From Gambelia wislizenii (Eukaryota; Chordata; Lepidosauria; Squamata; Crotaphytidae), in the NCBI GenBank assembly GCA_030847615.1, contig JAUMIR010000003.1:334681756-334745755 (forward strand): a stretch of 64,000 nt of DNA, in the 5' to 3' direction. Both the position numbers and the translations under genes were made by a program. Shown piece by piece: positions 12,010 through 24,010 of this stretch (position 1 is the first letter of the stretch; each line of letters starts with the position of its first letter). The notes under the pieces were generated by a model that had not been told where the DNA came from, did not search any database, and saw only the letters and a list, made by a program, of their open reading frames with translations.

Positions 12010-12229
12010 AGTTGTAGACTGCTTATAGGAGATTATCAGACACCCTTAATATGGCATTACAGGAATGCCAGGAGATCACCAAAGGGCTTCCCTTTCAGAC
12101 AACATCATCCTTGTCCTGTTATGATCCCATTTCACCCTTGTTTCTTCTTACTCACGGCTTAAGCCGTGAATAGATCACCTGTTCTGTTCCTGTGACAAAA
12201 TGACAGGCGAGTGAAAAGGTGTCCCATCG

Positions 12230-15200
12230 ATGCCAATTAAAATCTGTTCATGGAACATAAAAGGATTTAATTTGGAATACAAATGCAGGCAAGTTTTCCA
12301 TTATTTAGAAAAATTGAAAGCAGATGTGATATGCCTGCAAGAAATGAGAATAAAAGAAAAAGACATAAAATATTTAAGAAATCCAAAATTAAGTTATGTC
12401 TTCCATTTATCCATCAGTCAAAAGAAAAAAAGGGGAATGGTAGTATATGTAAATAAAAAAAAATCACCAAAAGAACTCTTTAAAGATGATGAAGGACGAT
12501 TTGTAAGTATAGAAGTACCTTTACAAAATCTAAAATTAGTAATTGTTTCATATGCACCAAATATGAAACAAGAAAAATTCTTTGCATGCCTACATAGAAA
12601 GATAGATGGGTATGACATAGATAATTTACTAATCCTAGGAGATTTTAATAGAGTAATAGATCCATCATTGGCCAGATCAAGTGGGAAAAAAACAAAAATT
12701 TCAAGGGAAATTACCCAGAAGTTTTTTTGAAATGACAGAAGAATTGGTGATTCAAGATATATGGTCACATAAATATAGTAAACAGAAGGGGTTAGCTTTT
12801 ATTATTTTATTTTTTTGGACTGTTATAAAACAATGTCTAGAATAGACCTGTTTGTTATCTCTAAACATCTATTGCCAAAAGTGAAGAGTATGGATATATT
12901 GCCTAAAGTAGTATCTGATCACTTCCCAATTGAAATGACAAAATCAACAAATAAAAAATTCCCCAATTGGAGGTTAAATGAAAGTTTACTAAGAAATGAG
13001 GAATTTGTTAAAACAATTTAAAAAGAAATAAAATACTGTTTTAAGGAAATCAGACTGCTCAATGAACGTAACATGGGACGCTAGCAAGGCAGTAATACAT
13101 GGACTATTCATGAAGCGCGGAGCAGAAGTGAAAAAAATGAAGTCAGAAATATTCAATTTTTTAACAGAAGAATTGAGAAAGAAAGAAGAAGAGTTGAGAG
13201 TGGATCTGAAAAATGAAGAGATTAATAAACAAAACAAGTTAATACAAAAACAGTTAAATATTGATGCAACAGAATTGATAGAAAAACAACTGAAAAGAAG
13301 CAGACAAATAAATTTTGAGTACTCCAACAAAATGGGGAAATGGCTGGCATTTAAGTTAAAGAAAGAAAGAGAAAAGAAAATAATTACAGAAATAGGACTT
13401 GAGGAAGAGGTAACAACAGATCAAGAAAAAAATAAATGTGCATTTTTGGACTATTACAAAAAACTCTTTGAGAGTAAAAAAATAACTCTAGAAGAAGAAG
13501 AAGACATGGAAAAATATTTAGAGAAACAATCTTTCCCTCAATTGACAGAAGAACAAATTAAAAGACTCAATGCAGCTATATCAATAATGGAAATCTCCAC
13601 AGCAATACGGAAAATGAAAAGCAATAAACCACAGGCCCAGATGGCTTTATGGACATGTACTACAAAACATTTCAAGATGAAATAATAATACTGCCCGGAA
13701 GACTTTTAATGAAATTGAGGAAAAAGGCATACCAGGTTCATGGTTTAATGCAAATATTTCATTAATACCAAAAGAGGGAAAAGATATGAAGGAAGTGAAA
13801 AGCTACCATCCCATTTCCTTATTAAACAATGATTATAAGATCTATACAATGATATTAGCAGAAAGATTAAAAGACATACTGTCAAACATTATTCATAAAG
13901 ATCAGAAGGGTTTTATACCCGAAAGACAAATAAGATATAATGTGAGGGTATTATTAAACTTAATACTTTGAGGAACATAACGAAAAGAAACAAGCAATGT
14001 TTTTTGCAGATGCAGAAAAAGCGTTTGACAATGTCTCATGGGATTTTCTATTAAAAGTAATAAGGAAAATGGGATTAGGAGATAATTTTGTTAAAAGGAT
14101 CGAGTAGATATATACCAAACAGATGGCACGATTAATTGTTAATTGGGAAAAATTAGAAACAATAAAAGTTAGCAAAGGAATGAGAAAAGGATGCCCTTTG
14201 TAGCCGTTACTTTTTATATTAGTACTGGAAGTACTAAACAGAAGTTTAAGATCTAATACTAAATATCCAGGAATAAAGATTAAAAGTCAAACATACAAAC
14301 TCATTTTGCAGATGATATGGTCTTTCTAATGGAAGACCCAATAAAGCAGGTAGATGAACTTATGAATTGTTTACAGGAATTTGGATTACATTCTGGGTTT
14401 AAGATAAATGCAGAAAAATCCATAATAATAAGTAAAAATATGAACAAACAAGAAGACCTAGATTTAATGATAATTACAGGATGTAAAATAGAGAAAAAAG
14501 CTAGATATTTAGGAGTATATATTTCTAAGAAGAATACAGATCTATTTGATAATAATTATAAACGAATCTGGAAGAATATAAAAGAAGATATAGATAAATG
14601 ACAGAAACTCAATTTATCCATATTAGGATAGATTTCAGTGTACAAGATGAGTATATTACCCAGAATGTTATTTCTCTTTCAAAATCTGCCGATAATAAAA
14701 ATAGACCAAATATTTCATATATGGAATAAAGATTTTAGAAAATTTATTTGGAATAAGAAAAAAGCAAGAACAAACTGAAAATATCTAACAGATACAAGAG
14801 ACAGAAGAAGTTGCGATATGCCAGAGCTCAAGATGTATTATTATGCAGCAGCAATGGTCTGGCTTAAAAATTGGATATGACTGGAAGATGAACAGATATT
14901 AAATTTAGAGGGACATGATCTAAGGTATGGCTGGCATGCCCACCTCCAATATGAAAGAAATGAGATCAATAAAGACTTTAACAATCATCTTATAAGACAA
15001 GCTTTATTGAAGACATGGAAGATGATAAAAAACAAATTCTATAGTAAAATTCCATTGTGGATTTCACCACAAGAGGCCTTCTTGGGGAAGTGGAAAGACA
15101 CTAAAGAATTGGTTAAGATATAAAGACATTGGGGTGAAAGGAAAAAATAAAGAGTTCAATTTAAAAATGAAGGAACAATTGGATGAAATACAAAAAACAA

Positions 15201-15957
15201 ATTGGTTTGAATATTTGCAAATAAAAGGAAGATTCAAGGAAGATCTCACAAAAGAGGGTTTTGAATTAGAAGACAATGAATTAGATAATATATGATGGGA
15301 GGATAGTAAAAAAATGAAATAATGAAATATTACAAATTATTTATGATGGTAGATTTAGAAAAAGAAAATATAAAGGACTTTATGATAAAGTGGGCGAGAG
15401 ACTTTGGTTATACATTAAGTCTGGAAGCATGGGAAAACACAAGATGGAAGACATGGAAATTCACAGCCACCCAGAATTTAAGAGAGAATTACATAAAGTT
15501 GGCACAAAGATGGTATTACACACCAAACAGATTAAACAAAAGGAACAAAACAATAAGTATTGAATATTGGAGGTGTAAATCAAACCCAGGAACATTAATG
15601 CATATGTGGTGGAGATGTGAAAAAATCAAGGAATTCTGGCTAAAAGTGCATAGAAGAATTAGGCAAACATTACAAGTAGAATTTGAATTGAAACCCCAGA
15701 TCTATCTGTTGAATATGACTAATATATTAAATTAAGAAACAGAACAAAACTGTTGGAAAAATTTATTATATATGATAGTTGCAGCTAGACTTTTAATAGC
15801 AAAGAAATGGAAATCAATAGAAACACCAAACATAAACGAATGGACAGAAAAATTATTAGATATGATAGAATTAGATAATATGACAAATAGAATAAGAAAT
15901 GGAACAAGTAAGAAATTTTCGGATGAATGACTGGAAATGATAAGAAACTGGGGGTAA
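12230..15957 (+). pseudogene. L1-2 ORF2, degraded
   Basis: The endonuclease part keeps CSWNIKGFNL, VICLQEMRIKE, LILGDFNRVIDPS, MSRIDLFVIS and VSDHFPI. RT motifs are FFADAEKAFDNVSW, then RKGCPL with a stop codon where Ser is expected (motif B also has Lys for Gln), and HFADDMVFL. The C-terminus has YWRCKSNPGTLMHMWWRC with the His present. Many frameshifts and stops break the frame, the first near 12730. The divergence pattern differs from L1-1, so this is another L1 subfamily. Confidence 0.88.
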
Positions 15958-16180
15958 ATGGTTACATGGTAGATAAGCAACTATTGTTACTATAATGTAT
16001 CAGTAGAGATTAAGATAGAAGAAGGAAAAGAAAAGGGTTATCACAATAAAAGATGGGGTGATGGATAAAAGATTACTTTGGATAAACCAAAGACTAAAAA
16101 ATTTCAAGAGAACTCCCTAAGTCTCTAAGATATGACCAGAACGAAGTCTTTTATTTAGTATAATGGTTAATAATGAAAGT

Positions 16181-16372
16181 TCTCAAAGAGAAACAACAAC
16201 ACAGAAAGAATCACAACCTGGAAACATTACCCAAGGAGACCTTCTGTTGTGCTTTCTGCAACCGGACTTGTGTATCTCGAATTGGCCTTTTTAAGTCATC
16301 AGCGCGCTTGCAGAAAGCGCAGGATGAGTTCTTCCTAAATCTTCGATTGCGAAGAAAAGCCAAAGAGATAAC
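16181..16372 (+). mobile_element. RTE-like LINE 3' fragment R3
   Basis: It matches the last ~190 nt of R1, including the segment encoding CCAFCNRTC and the GAAGAAAAGCCAAAGAG tail. The flanks TAATAATGAAAGT (16168-16180) and TAACAATGAAAGT (16369-16381) form a 13-bp duplication with one mismatch. It lies inside the 3' UTR of L1-2 and is therefore younger than it. Confidence 0.85.
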
Positions 16373-16593
16373 AATGAAAGTATGAAAAAAAATTGTATAA
16401 GCATCGATAAAGATATAAAAGATAGTGGATGGCTAATTGTAAATATACAATATGGAGAAGTGTGTGTGTGTGTAAATGTAAATAAGTTGGCACTATATTT
16501 AATAAAGATGATATAAGAGAAAAGGTGGCCCATTCCAATAGCGCAATGCCAGCTGCAGTGGGAGGTCCATTCCAGAACACTTCCGGGTGCAAT

Positions 16594-17390
16594 TATAATA
16601 ATAATAATATAATAATAAAATTTTATTTATATCCTGCCCCTCTGCAATGCAATCGGGGCGGCTTACAATATAAAAACCCCATACTCACAATACCTTAGCC
16701 CACCCACCCCTTAAAATAATATTAAATTACAAAGGATTAAAAACACGCATTAATTAAAATATATATAAATTAGAAGAAAAAAAAGATTTAAAACATACAA
16801 TCATAGCCTAGAAAGGGCAGCTGAGTCTTGGGCCGGGATAATTATTCAGGAAAGGCCTGCCGGAAAAGATCCGTCTTGACAGCTTTTTTAAAGCTGTCTA
16901 AGGTGGTAATAAGACGGATCTCGTCCGGCAGGCCATTCCATAATCTGGGAGCAGCAGCAGAGAAGGCCCTCTGGGAGGTCACTGACAGCCTTGTTTTCAT
17001 AGGCTGTAACAGATTCCTCCCAGAGGACCGAAGTGTGCGGGGAGGGTTGTACGGAAGGAGGTGGTCCTGGAGATAAGTTGGACCCAAGCCATGTAGGGCT
17101 TTAAAGGTCATAACCAACACCTTGTACTGTGCCCGGAAACTAATAGGCAGCCAGTGGAGAGATTTTAACACAGGTGTTATATGCTCTCTTCTGGAAACGC
17201 CAGAAATCAACCTGGCTGCCATGTTCTGGACTAGTTGAAGTTTCCGAGTCAAGCACAAGGGTAGCCCCATGTAGAGCGCATTACAGAAATCCAGACGGGA
17301 GGTTACCAGTGCATGTACCACAGTTTCGAGGTCCCTAGTTTCCAGGAAAGGGCGCAGCTGGCGTACCAGCCGAAGTTGATAACAGGCACT
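16594..17390 (-). mobile_element. L2 LINE 3' fragment (L2-2) inside A1
   Basis: The minus-strand frame reads RPFLETRDLETVVHALVTS, then LDFCNALYMGLPLCL, ITPVLKSLHWLPISFRA, RLWNGLPDEIR and TDLFRQAFPE. This is the conserved C-terminus of L2-clade LINEs. The 3' end is TTGTAAGCCGCCCCGATTG, then a TATAAATAAAATTTTATTATT tail-like end read on the minus strand. The RT catalytic region is absent. It separates the middle and right parts of A1. Confidence 0.88.
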
Positions 17391-17735
17391 CCAGGTAAGT
17401 GACATCCTTTTTTGTACCCTTCCTGGCTTACTTTGTAATTTTTAAGTCTGTTTTTGTGCTTGCTGTCACTTTTGGATGTATTTTTGGCTTTTATTTTTTG
17501 AATTTCCCCCACATTCATCCTCTTGTGAGAACGACCCAGGATTTCAACCAGGAAGTGAATGCAGCTCCATGCAAGCTGCATTCACTCCGTGGCTGCCAAG
17601 GAGGGAGGGGGAGAGGAAAGGCATGTGATTAAAGGTAAGTGCAAAACTTTTCATACTCGTGCCGGGACAGGATTGGGAGGGTAGTGGGAGAGGAGACAGC
17701 GAGATGGGGACACTATTTTTGTGATAATCTCCATA

Positions 17736-19019
17736 GAGATGTCCCTGATCCAGAGTCCATATGCACTGGAGTCACTCCCCCTCCCCCGGCAGTGCTGGCA
17801 TATGGAGCCATCATATATTGTTATATTTGGCGATAAACCACTGATCTAGAGGTACACCTGCTCAATCCCTTCCAAACCATTCATGTGTATCTTAGCAAGT
17901 CTGTCAGTCATAGCTATGAATTCTCAACAAAAGCTTACAGTCAAGGTTTGTAATGAAATAATGTATATCAAGGATTGCAGTGAGCTCCCTCACCGAGCAC
18001 AAAATACATTCCTTTCTGCTGAACCATCCCCAAAATGCATATGTTATTGATTGCCATTCAATTATAGTAATAATAAATTCATAATAAAATACAGCCAACT
18101 TTCCTGAGACTGATGCCAAAGTCATTTTGTTAGGTGGAAGGGCCATTATTCATGATTTTGAAATGTAAATTAGTGATGTGATACAGAAATGTAGCACTCA
18201 GAGGAAAACTGCTTCAGAAGAATGATTATTCTATGGCCTCATCAATGTGAACCAGGATACGCCGGCTCCCTGCTGGTGCATCCTGCCCACGGATCAGGCC
18301 CGTTCATCCCCTGTTACCTAGATGAGACAGGCCAGAGTCCAGACAGGTATGCTGGCCCATCCCTGCAGCCAATGCCACCGGTGCTTGCATCCCACTCTCC
18401 AGACCCAGGCAGAAAGCCCGCAGAACATGACATTTGACCAGCCTGGTCACATGCTGTGGTCCCTCTTCTTGAACTCAGAAGAGCAAGGCAGCCAGCAGCT
18501 ACAGCAATGGGCTGGCATGCCAGAATGGGCTCCTGTGGTCACTCAGGGTCTGATCCATTTTATTTTGGCTGGGACTGATTTAAACAGATATTTTCTTATA
18601 ACATTTTATTGGGCCATACCCCATCTTTCCCTTATTTTAGTCCCATCTTTGCTCCTGGGGGTCGTGAGGACTGTAAAGCAGGGCAATAGCCCTGCATCAT
18701 CAGGATTGCAGACTTCCAAGATGGGATAAATTGCTTGTGTAGATGAGCCCTAAGTCTCTCATTCTCTCTTCAGAATTATGCAAATCAATAACGTAAGGAG
18801 GCCTACACTGAATCACATCAAAGCCTAGTGACACCATCAGTCTATTCCTACACTGGCAAACCAGACGCCCATGAGAAGTCCAAGGGTAGGTCACGAGTTC
18901 CATAAGACCTTCTTGTGTATGTTCCATAGAATTGGGCATTCAAAGCCATATTGGTCCTGATGATGAAGGAAATACAGTATACATTGTCACCCGGACTTGT
19001 AGCCTCTGAAAGGCTTCAC
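17736..19019. other. Unassigned sequence
   Basis: No family recognised. Short frames near 18222-18729 have no domain signature. Composition is mixed with a modestly GC-rich patch at 18250-18420. Confidence 0.4.
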
Positions 19020-19235
19020 TGCTATGGTTTTCTGTAATTTGATTTTAAAGCCATCCATGTTGGTGGCCATTATCATATTCTTGGTAGCAAATCCCATAGT
19101 TAACTATGCACTATAATAAGAACTACCTTTGTTTATCAATCCTGAATCTCCTATTCAGCTTCAGTGGGTGACCCCAGGTTCTAGAATCATGACTGAAGGA
19201 AATATCCTTCTTCCTGTCCTGCATAGGCCTGTATT
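19020..19235 (-). pseudogene. CR1/L3-type LINE C-terminal relic
   Basis: The minus strand translates to SRTWGHPLKLNRRFRIDKQR and then degraded text equivalent to VVNLWNSLP and MATSLDGFK-like residues. This is the C-terminal signature of CR1/L3-type LINEs (RTRGH...LK......D.RK). Stops interrupt it, so it is an old fragment. Confidence 0.55.
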
Positions 19236-19640
19236 CAAAGGTGATAATTATGAAAGAAAGGGCTTCAACAAACTATTATTTTTGCCATATCCCATACCGT
19301 TTCTGAGATGCTCAGGACTGGCTTTTCAGGAGTGTAGTCAGGGTGAAAGAGTAGAAAAGTCATGTTCCATGGGGAGAATTCAGCTCATACTGTAGAACAA
19401 CATACTTGAAAACATACTTGATTTGGGAAAGCTAAGTAGTATTGAACTAGGTTTGCTTGCTGCATCCAGGCCATAGGATGCACATTTTAAATGGATTCAT
19501 AGGCTTGGGTGCAGAGTGTTAGCCACACTTGTTCCCATTGAAATCAATAAGGTTTGAATCATGCTTAACTTGTCTCACGTTTAAATGACATGGTCCACCC
19601 TATCCCATAATCCGGATCACTTGCTGTTAATCCACCTAGG

Positions 19641-20525
19641 GATGGTTTACATGGGCAAATATTCCTCTAAATATACCACTAAGATAGCTCATAGTTCACA
19701 CGGGTCGAGGCACAGCATCGCCTCATTCAGAAGGGGGGAAGGTAAAACACCCAAATATAGCGTGGCAAGGGATGTCACTACTTTTGCCAGTATATTTGCA
19801 ATGTAGCGCATTATTGACAGTGTAAACTACCATTCCACTAAGGGCTACAGCAGATCTTCATTGTGATTGGTTGCTCTGATGCAGGGGCGGGCTTAAAAGA
19901 GGGGGACTGAGTTCAGTAGCGTTCAGGAAACTTTGAAAAATCCTCTCTGCTATTTTGCAAGTCTGCCAAGAAAAAGGATTCTCATAAAGTTCCCATCTGG
20001 TCAGCTCTGCTTGGGGGAGGGAAAGAGAGAGAGAGAGAGAGAAACCATTTCACTAAGGGCTGCATTGTGATTGGGGGAGGGAGGGGGACTGAGGGAGGAA
20101 GAGTCAAAAATCCTCTGCTATTTTGCAAGTCTGTGAACCCTGACTAAACACATTGTGCTGAAAAAACTTGTGATAGGTTCACCTTAGGATCCATGGCATG
20201 GCAGCAAAGTCTTTCAGCAGATTGCTTCAGGGACTGACTGAGTTCATTTACTGGCAGATTTAGAGAGAGACAGAGACAGAGCCACTTCTTTGATCTTCTC
20301 CCCTGCTATTTGGGCAGTCTGTGAGTCTTTCTTTAGCTCGAAAATGCAGGGCTTCAAAAGAAGGTCTATGCCTTTCCCCATAAAGCCTGACTCTGCTTGG
20401 GAAGCCACGCCCCCACACTTTTTCAAGTCTGAATGAAAAAGCGGCATAATTACCTCCCTACCCCTCCTCACAATAGAAGTTGCCTGTTCCTGTTCAGTTG
20501 CAAATGTATCGGCCATTATTGATTG
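19641..20525 (+). mobile_element. Non-autonomous DNA element, family C copy C1 (approximate)
   Basis: The left end CTAGGGATGGTTTACATGGG resembles the terminus of C2 at 46802. Internally it shares CCTCATTCAGAAGGGGGG, an AAATATAGCGT-like motif and GTGATTGGTTG with C2. The interior has a (GA)n run at about 20026-20041. I could not locate a convincing right terminus, so the end coordinate is a guess. Confidence 0.5.
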
Positions 20526-21786
20526 TTAGCACATCCAGAGAACCCTTTGTCTAGTCCTGGGAAATTCCAAAAGACTTGTATTCCACTCTAAATCTTATCC
20601 CTTCAGGAGAATTATCAAATATAAACATCACCCTAAAACTCACTGAAGTGTACACAGATCTTCTTCCCAAGACTCTCTGTCAGTCTGTGTCACCAAGTGC
20701 ACAGACCCTCTTCGCCATGACTCCATGCCAGTCTATGTTACCATTCTGCCTTCTGGACCTCCTCTCTGCTGGTTTACTTCATGATCTCAGACCTCCAGGA
20801 TTGGTATAGTATAACCCACAATCTCCTTTCTCTATTCCTCCAACCAAATACTTCCTGCTTTCTTCAATAGCCTTGTGTGATTGCTGTAAACATGAGTGTA
20901 AGCATGAATGCTGTTAAGACAAAATTCTAATGCAGTTCATTTAGTTGTATATTCGGGCTTGATTATTTGTTCAGTGATTACTTGTATACATAGGTCAAAA
21001 GCTCCTGCCATTACCTGGTCTCTTGCTGCTATTTGAGCTAATTAAATATTCTCCATATTAAGATTTGGACACTAGTTGGATTCTCATAGATACCACACAA
21101 TTTGGGTAACAAGGGTATGTGAGAGACAGTGGTGTATCTCACAAGCAGACTAATTTGTATTTGTAGGAAGAAGGTGAACAGCAACCAGTCACACACCACC
21201 AAACCCACGCTCAGAGAAATACAGCAAGTTTGTCTTCTTTGGTAAAACATAAAGTAAGTTTATTTACAAATACTAATGTTTTCATAATATCTCATAGTGA
21301 AATGTTTTATAATATGTGTTCTTCAAACAAGGGGTGGAGGAGAGAGAACTGCAGACTACAAAATGGAGGACAGATAAAATCAAACTAATAGCAGACTAAT
21401 TGATGCATGAAGAGAGAAGGTGTAACCAATAAACAGCAAATGGCAAGATGACACACTATGCCTAAGCTCTTAGAAAACATGCAAACTAACAAGTACTGAG
21501 GACAGGTATGCTGAAGTTGCTGCCTGAAACAATCACATTTAGACCTCAAGATACTCATTCACTGGAAAAGAATTAGACTAGATCACACTGTAAATTGCTC
21601 TTCCCAGTAGCCTATGCACTATAGCACTGACCATCCATTTAATGCTGCATCCACAGTCCTATTCTAGGCAGACTATCTTGAGTCACCATGTAACATAGTC
21701 TTAGATTAATCCAGACCAAGGGCTTGGTTCAGCCTTGCAATATGGATACATATAGCACTGTATTCATATTGTGCCAGTACCAGAAA
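20526..21786. other. Unassigned sequence
   Basis: Nothing recognisable as gene or repeat family. AT-rich with short shadow frames only. Confidence 0.4.
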
Positions 21787-22432
21787 CACTGGGGGCCCAT
21801 CTATACAAGGGAATAAAATGTGGATTGGTGCTCAGCAATGCCAATTCACAGCAACCTTCATTTGTCTCCATGATATTTCCCCCAAGATTGCTGGTGTGTG
21901 AAGCTATCCGTGTTTGCTGTTTGAATAGGCATACCAGCAATTCAAGATGGTGGGCAAGAGTGAATTGCTCGAAGTTTTATTCTCCCCAAGTTGCTGCTGC
22001 CAAACATTTTTTTGCAACCAAATCCAAGGTGCAGGAGAGCCATCTTCTGCTTATATGAACAAAAAAGAAAAAGAAAAAAGAAAGGCTGTTTCATTGCCTC
22101 AGTGCATGATCACATATGGTGAAAATCTAACATGGTTCTGGGCACTTTTTAGCAAGCTCTGCCCCCTGTGCACATCTGACCAATTAGCTATCCACTTTGG
22201 GAATGCAGTATGCTGTGATTCAGTTGTCCTAACGAGCGGGAGAGTGCATTCCCCCAACAGTTAAAAAAAAAAAAACTCAGGAAAACTTCTGAAGTCTTGA
22301 AACATATAGTTTTTGCAGTTTTTAGCCCTCTTCTTTTCTGAATACCACAATTCAATCTACAATCTCATTAAGACAGATGGAATTCCCCACAAATTCCATG
22401 AGGATTTTTTTTCACTGTCTAGACAACCTCTG
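21787..22432 (+). mobile_element. Non-autonomous DNA element, family B copy B1
   Basis: It shares with B2-B4 the order CATTTGTCTCCATGAT, AAGATGG..GTGAATT, GCTGCTGCCAAAC, a T-run, and GACCAATTAGCT. The right end GTCTAGACAACC pairs loosely with GGGCCCATCTATACAAGG at the left. No transposase and no clear target duplication; boundaries are approximate. Confidence 0.55.
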
Positions 22433-23640
22433 GCTCTTTCTCCATTGAGCCCAGCACCATCATCCTGAGCTCACCACACACATCATGTATACGCATGTGT
22501 GAATGTATCTCTGAATACTTAAAAAAAAAAACCTGGCTCTTTTAGAGGGGATGGAGAGCTCCCTACCTTTGGAAGTGAATTCCAGTCATTTCCATATTTG
22601 AAAAAGGAGATAGGGCTCCTCAGCCTAAAACAGGCTGGGAGTAGAAGCCTGTCAAAATTTCCCCGCCCCCAACCTCTAGAGGATATAAGTTTTTAAAAAT
22701 AGCTGTGGGACTACAGCTCTCCCAGATCTGGCAGGGGGCACATGCTAACTTTAGACTAGGGGAAGTTGCCCACCTGTGGTCTCACCCAATCTGCCTTGCT
22801 GAATAGTAGTTCTCCAGGGTTTCATACAGTGGTTTTTCACATTGTCTGGTGCCTGATGTTTTTAACTAGATATGCCAGAGATTGAACTTGGGATTCTGCA
22901 TGTAAACCATGTGCTCTGCCACTGGGCATCTAGGCTCTATGGATTAATGAGTGCTGCTGCACAAGCAAAGGTAGTTTTCTCTTACCATTTAGAATCACAG
23001 CCAGATTTTACACTCTGAGCTTTGGGGTTTCAAGGATGGACAGTGAGTACATTAGTACATCTTGTAGTGGGATATTATTCATTGCTATTCATAGCACATG
23101 CTCTTTCTGGTACTCAGGGGGTTTGTTGGTCCTTATGCCATTACTTTGCAACCATTATAAACTCAGCACTTTCCTCTGGACTTCATGGTAAGAGTCCTTG
23201 TTAGGCAGAAATGTTTGTTAACAACTGTCAGCTCCTTCTCAAGGAGCCTCAGGTTCAGCTTTGAATCTGGAGAAAGAAGGAGGGCGAACTACTTGAGCCA
23301 TCATTACAATTCCCCAGGCCTTTGCTTGATTTGAGCACCATGCCCACAATTTGGACCTGTGTGAGCTAATGAGAAAAAAAAAAGATGTCATGGTCTTGAG
23401 CAGTATCTCAGTAATACTCTTCATCCAAGAGGAAAAGAATTTAATTAAAGTGCACTCTAAATAGTCCTTTCCATTCCAGATAATCTAATGCATGATTATT
23501 AAATGAGACAGCATTTACAAAATGTCAGTGTGATGCAGCAAGAGATATAAACAAGGTTTCCAAAGATATATTCTAGAACAACATAGTTTTAAAAAATAAT
23601 AATAACAATGCTGTCCTCCTTGTCTTTAACCTCTCCACCC
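22433..23640. other. Mostly unassigned, with a SINE head fragment
   Basis: At 22864-22945, minus strand, there is a tRNA-like SINE head (GGTTTACATGCAGAATCCC and CAAGTTCAATCTC) like the one at 27590-27786. Otherwise no gene or repeat family is recognised. Confidence 0.4.
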
Positions 23641-23689
23641 ATTAGATAACACATTAGAGATGGGAAGAATATTCACCGATTTTCTTATC

Positions 23690-23970
23690 CTTGAAAAAAA
23701 AAAAAGAAAGAAAATGGTCAACTGCTGCAAGATTTTTTTGCCCCTCCCTGAAGTTGAAAAGGAAGGCACTTTCTTTGGTGTTTTCCTTTTGGTGATTTTT
23801 GTGCAAACCTATTTGTTGCACAAAACAGTGCATTTTTCATGAAAGCTCTCTTTTTTTGCTCCAAAATGTTTGCATTTTGCTCAAAATACAATGATTCTGT
23901 GACAAAAAAAAGTTTCACAATTTTTTTCCAAAAATTGCACAAAGCTCTCACAATTTCACCCAATAGGGAG
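23690..23970. repeat. TGCAAA/TTTTGC-rich degenerate repeat
   Basis: Words such as TTGTGCAAACC, TTGCACAAAACAGTGCA, GTTTGCATTTTGCTC and AAATTGCACAAAG recur in both orientations. It resembles the inverted repeat at 26855-27070 and may be an old foldback element; boundaries are uncertain. Confidence 0.35.
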
Positions 23971-24010
23971 AAAAACTTTAAAATTCTTCATCTGAGAAAT
24001 AAATAAATAA

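Larger units (their letters stand above)
12228..16518 (+). mobile_element. 5'-truncated L1 (L1-2) inserted in A1
   Basis: The target duplication is 15 bp with one mismatch: GAAAAGGTGTCCCAT at 12213-12227 and GAAAAGGTGGCCCAT at 16519-16533. The empty site is visible in the related copy A6, which reads GTGAAAAGGTGCCCATTTCC on its opposite strand. The insertion starts two bases before the ORF2 ATG and lacks ORF1. AATAAA lies at 16501 and the 3' tail is short. A (GT)n run lies at about 16460-16473. Confidence 0.92.
12028..17732 (+). mobile_element. Family A DNA transposon copy A1, split by L1 and L2
   Basis: The ends are GGAGATTATCAGA at 12028 and GTGATAATCTCC ending at 17732, flanked by a 3-bp duplication ata (12025-12027 and 17733-17735). 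The element's own DNA is 12028-12227, about 16519-16593 and 17391-17732; the rest is nested L1-2 and L2-2. The native parts carry a palindrome (CACGGCTTAAGCCGTG near 12153) and two AGGTAAGT motifs (17393 and 17634). No transposase is seen, so it is non-autonomous. The superfamily is uncertain; 3-bp duplications occur in PIF/Harbinger and some CACTA elements. Confidence 0.85.
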
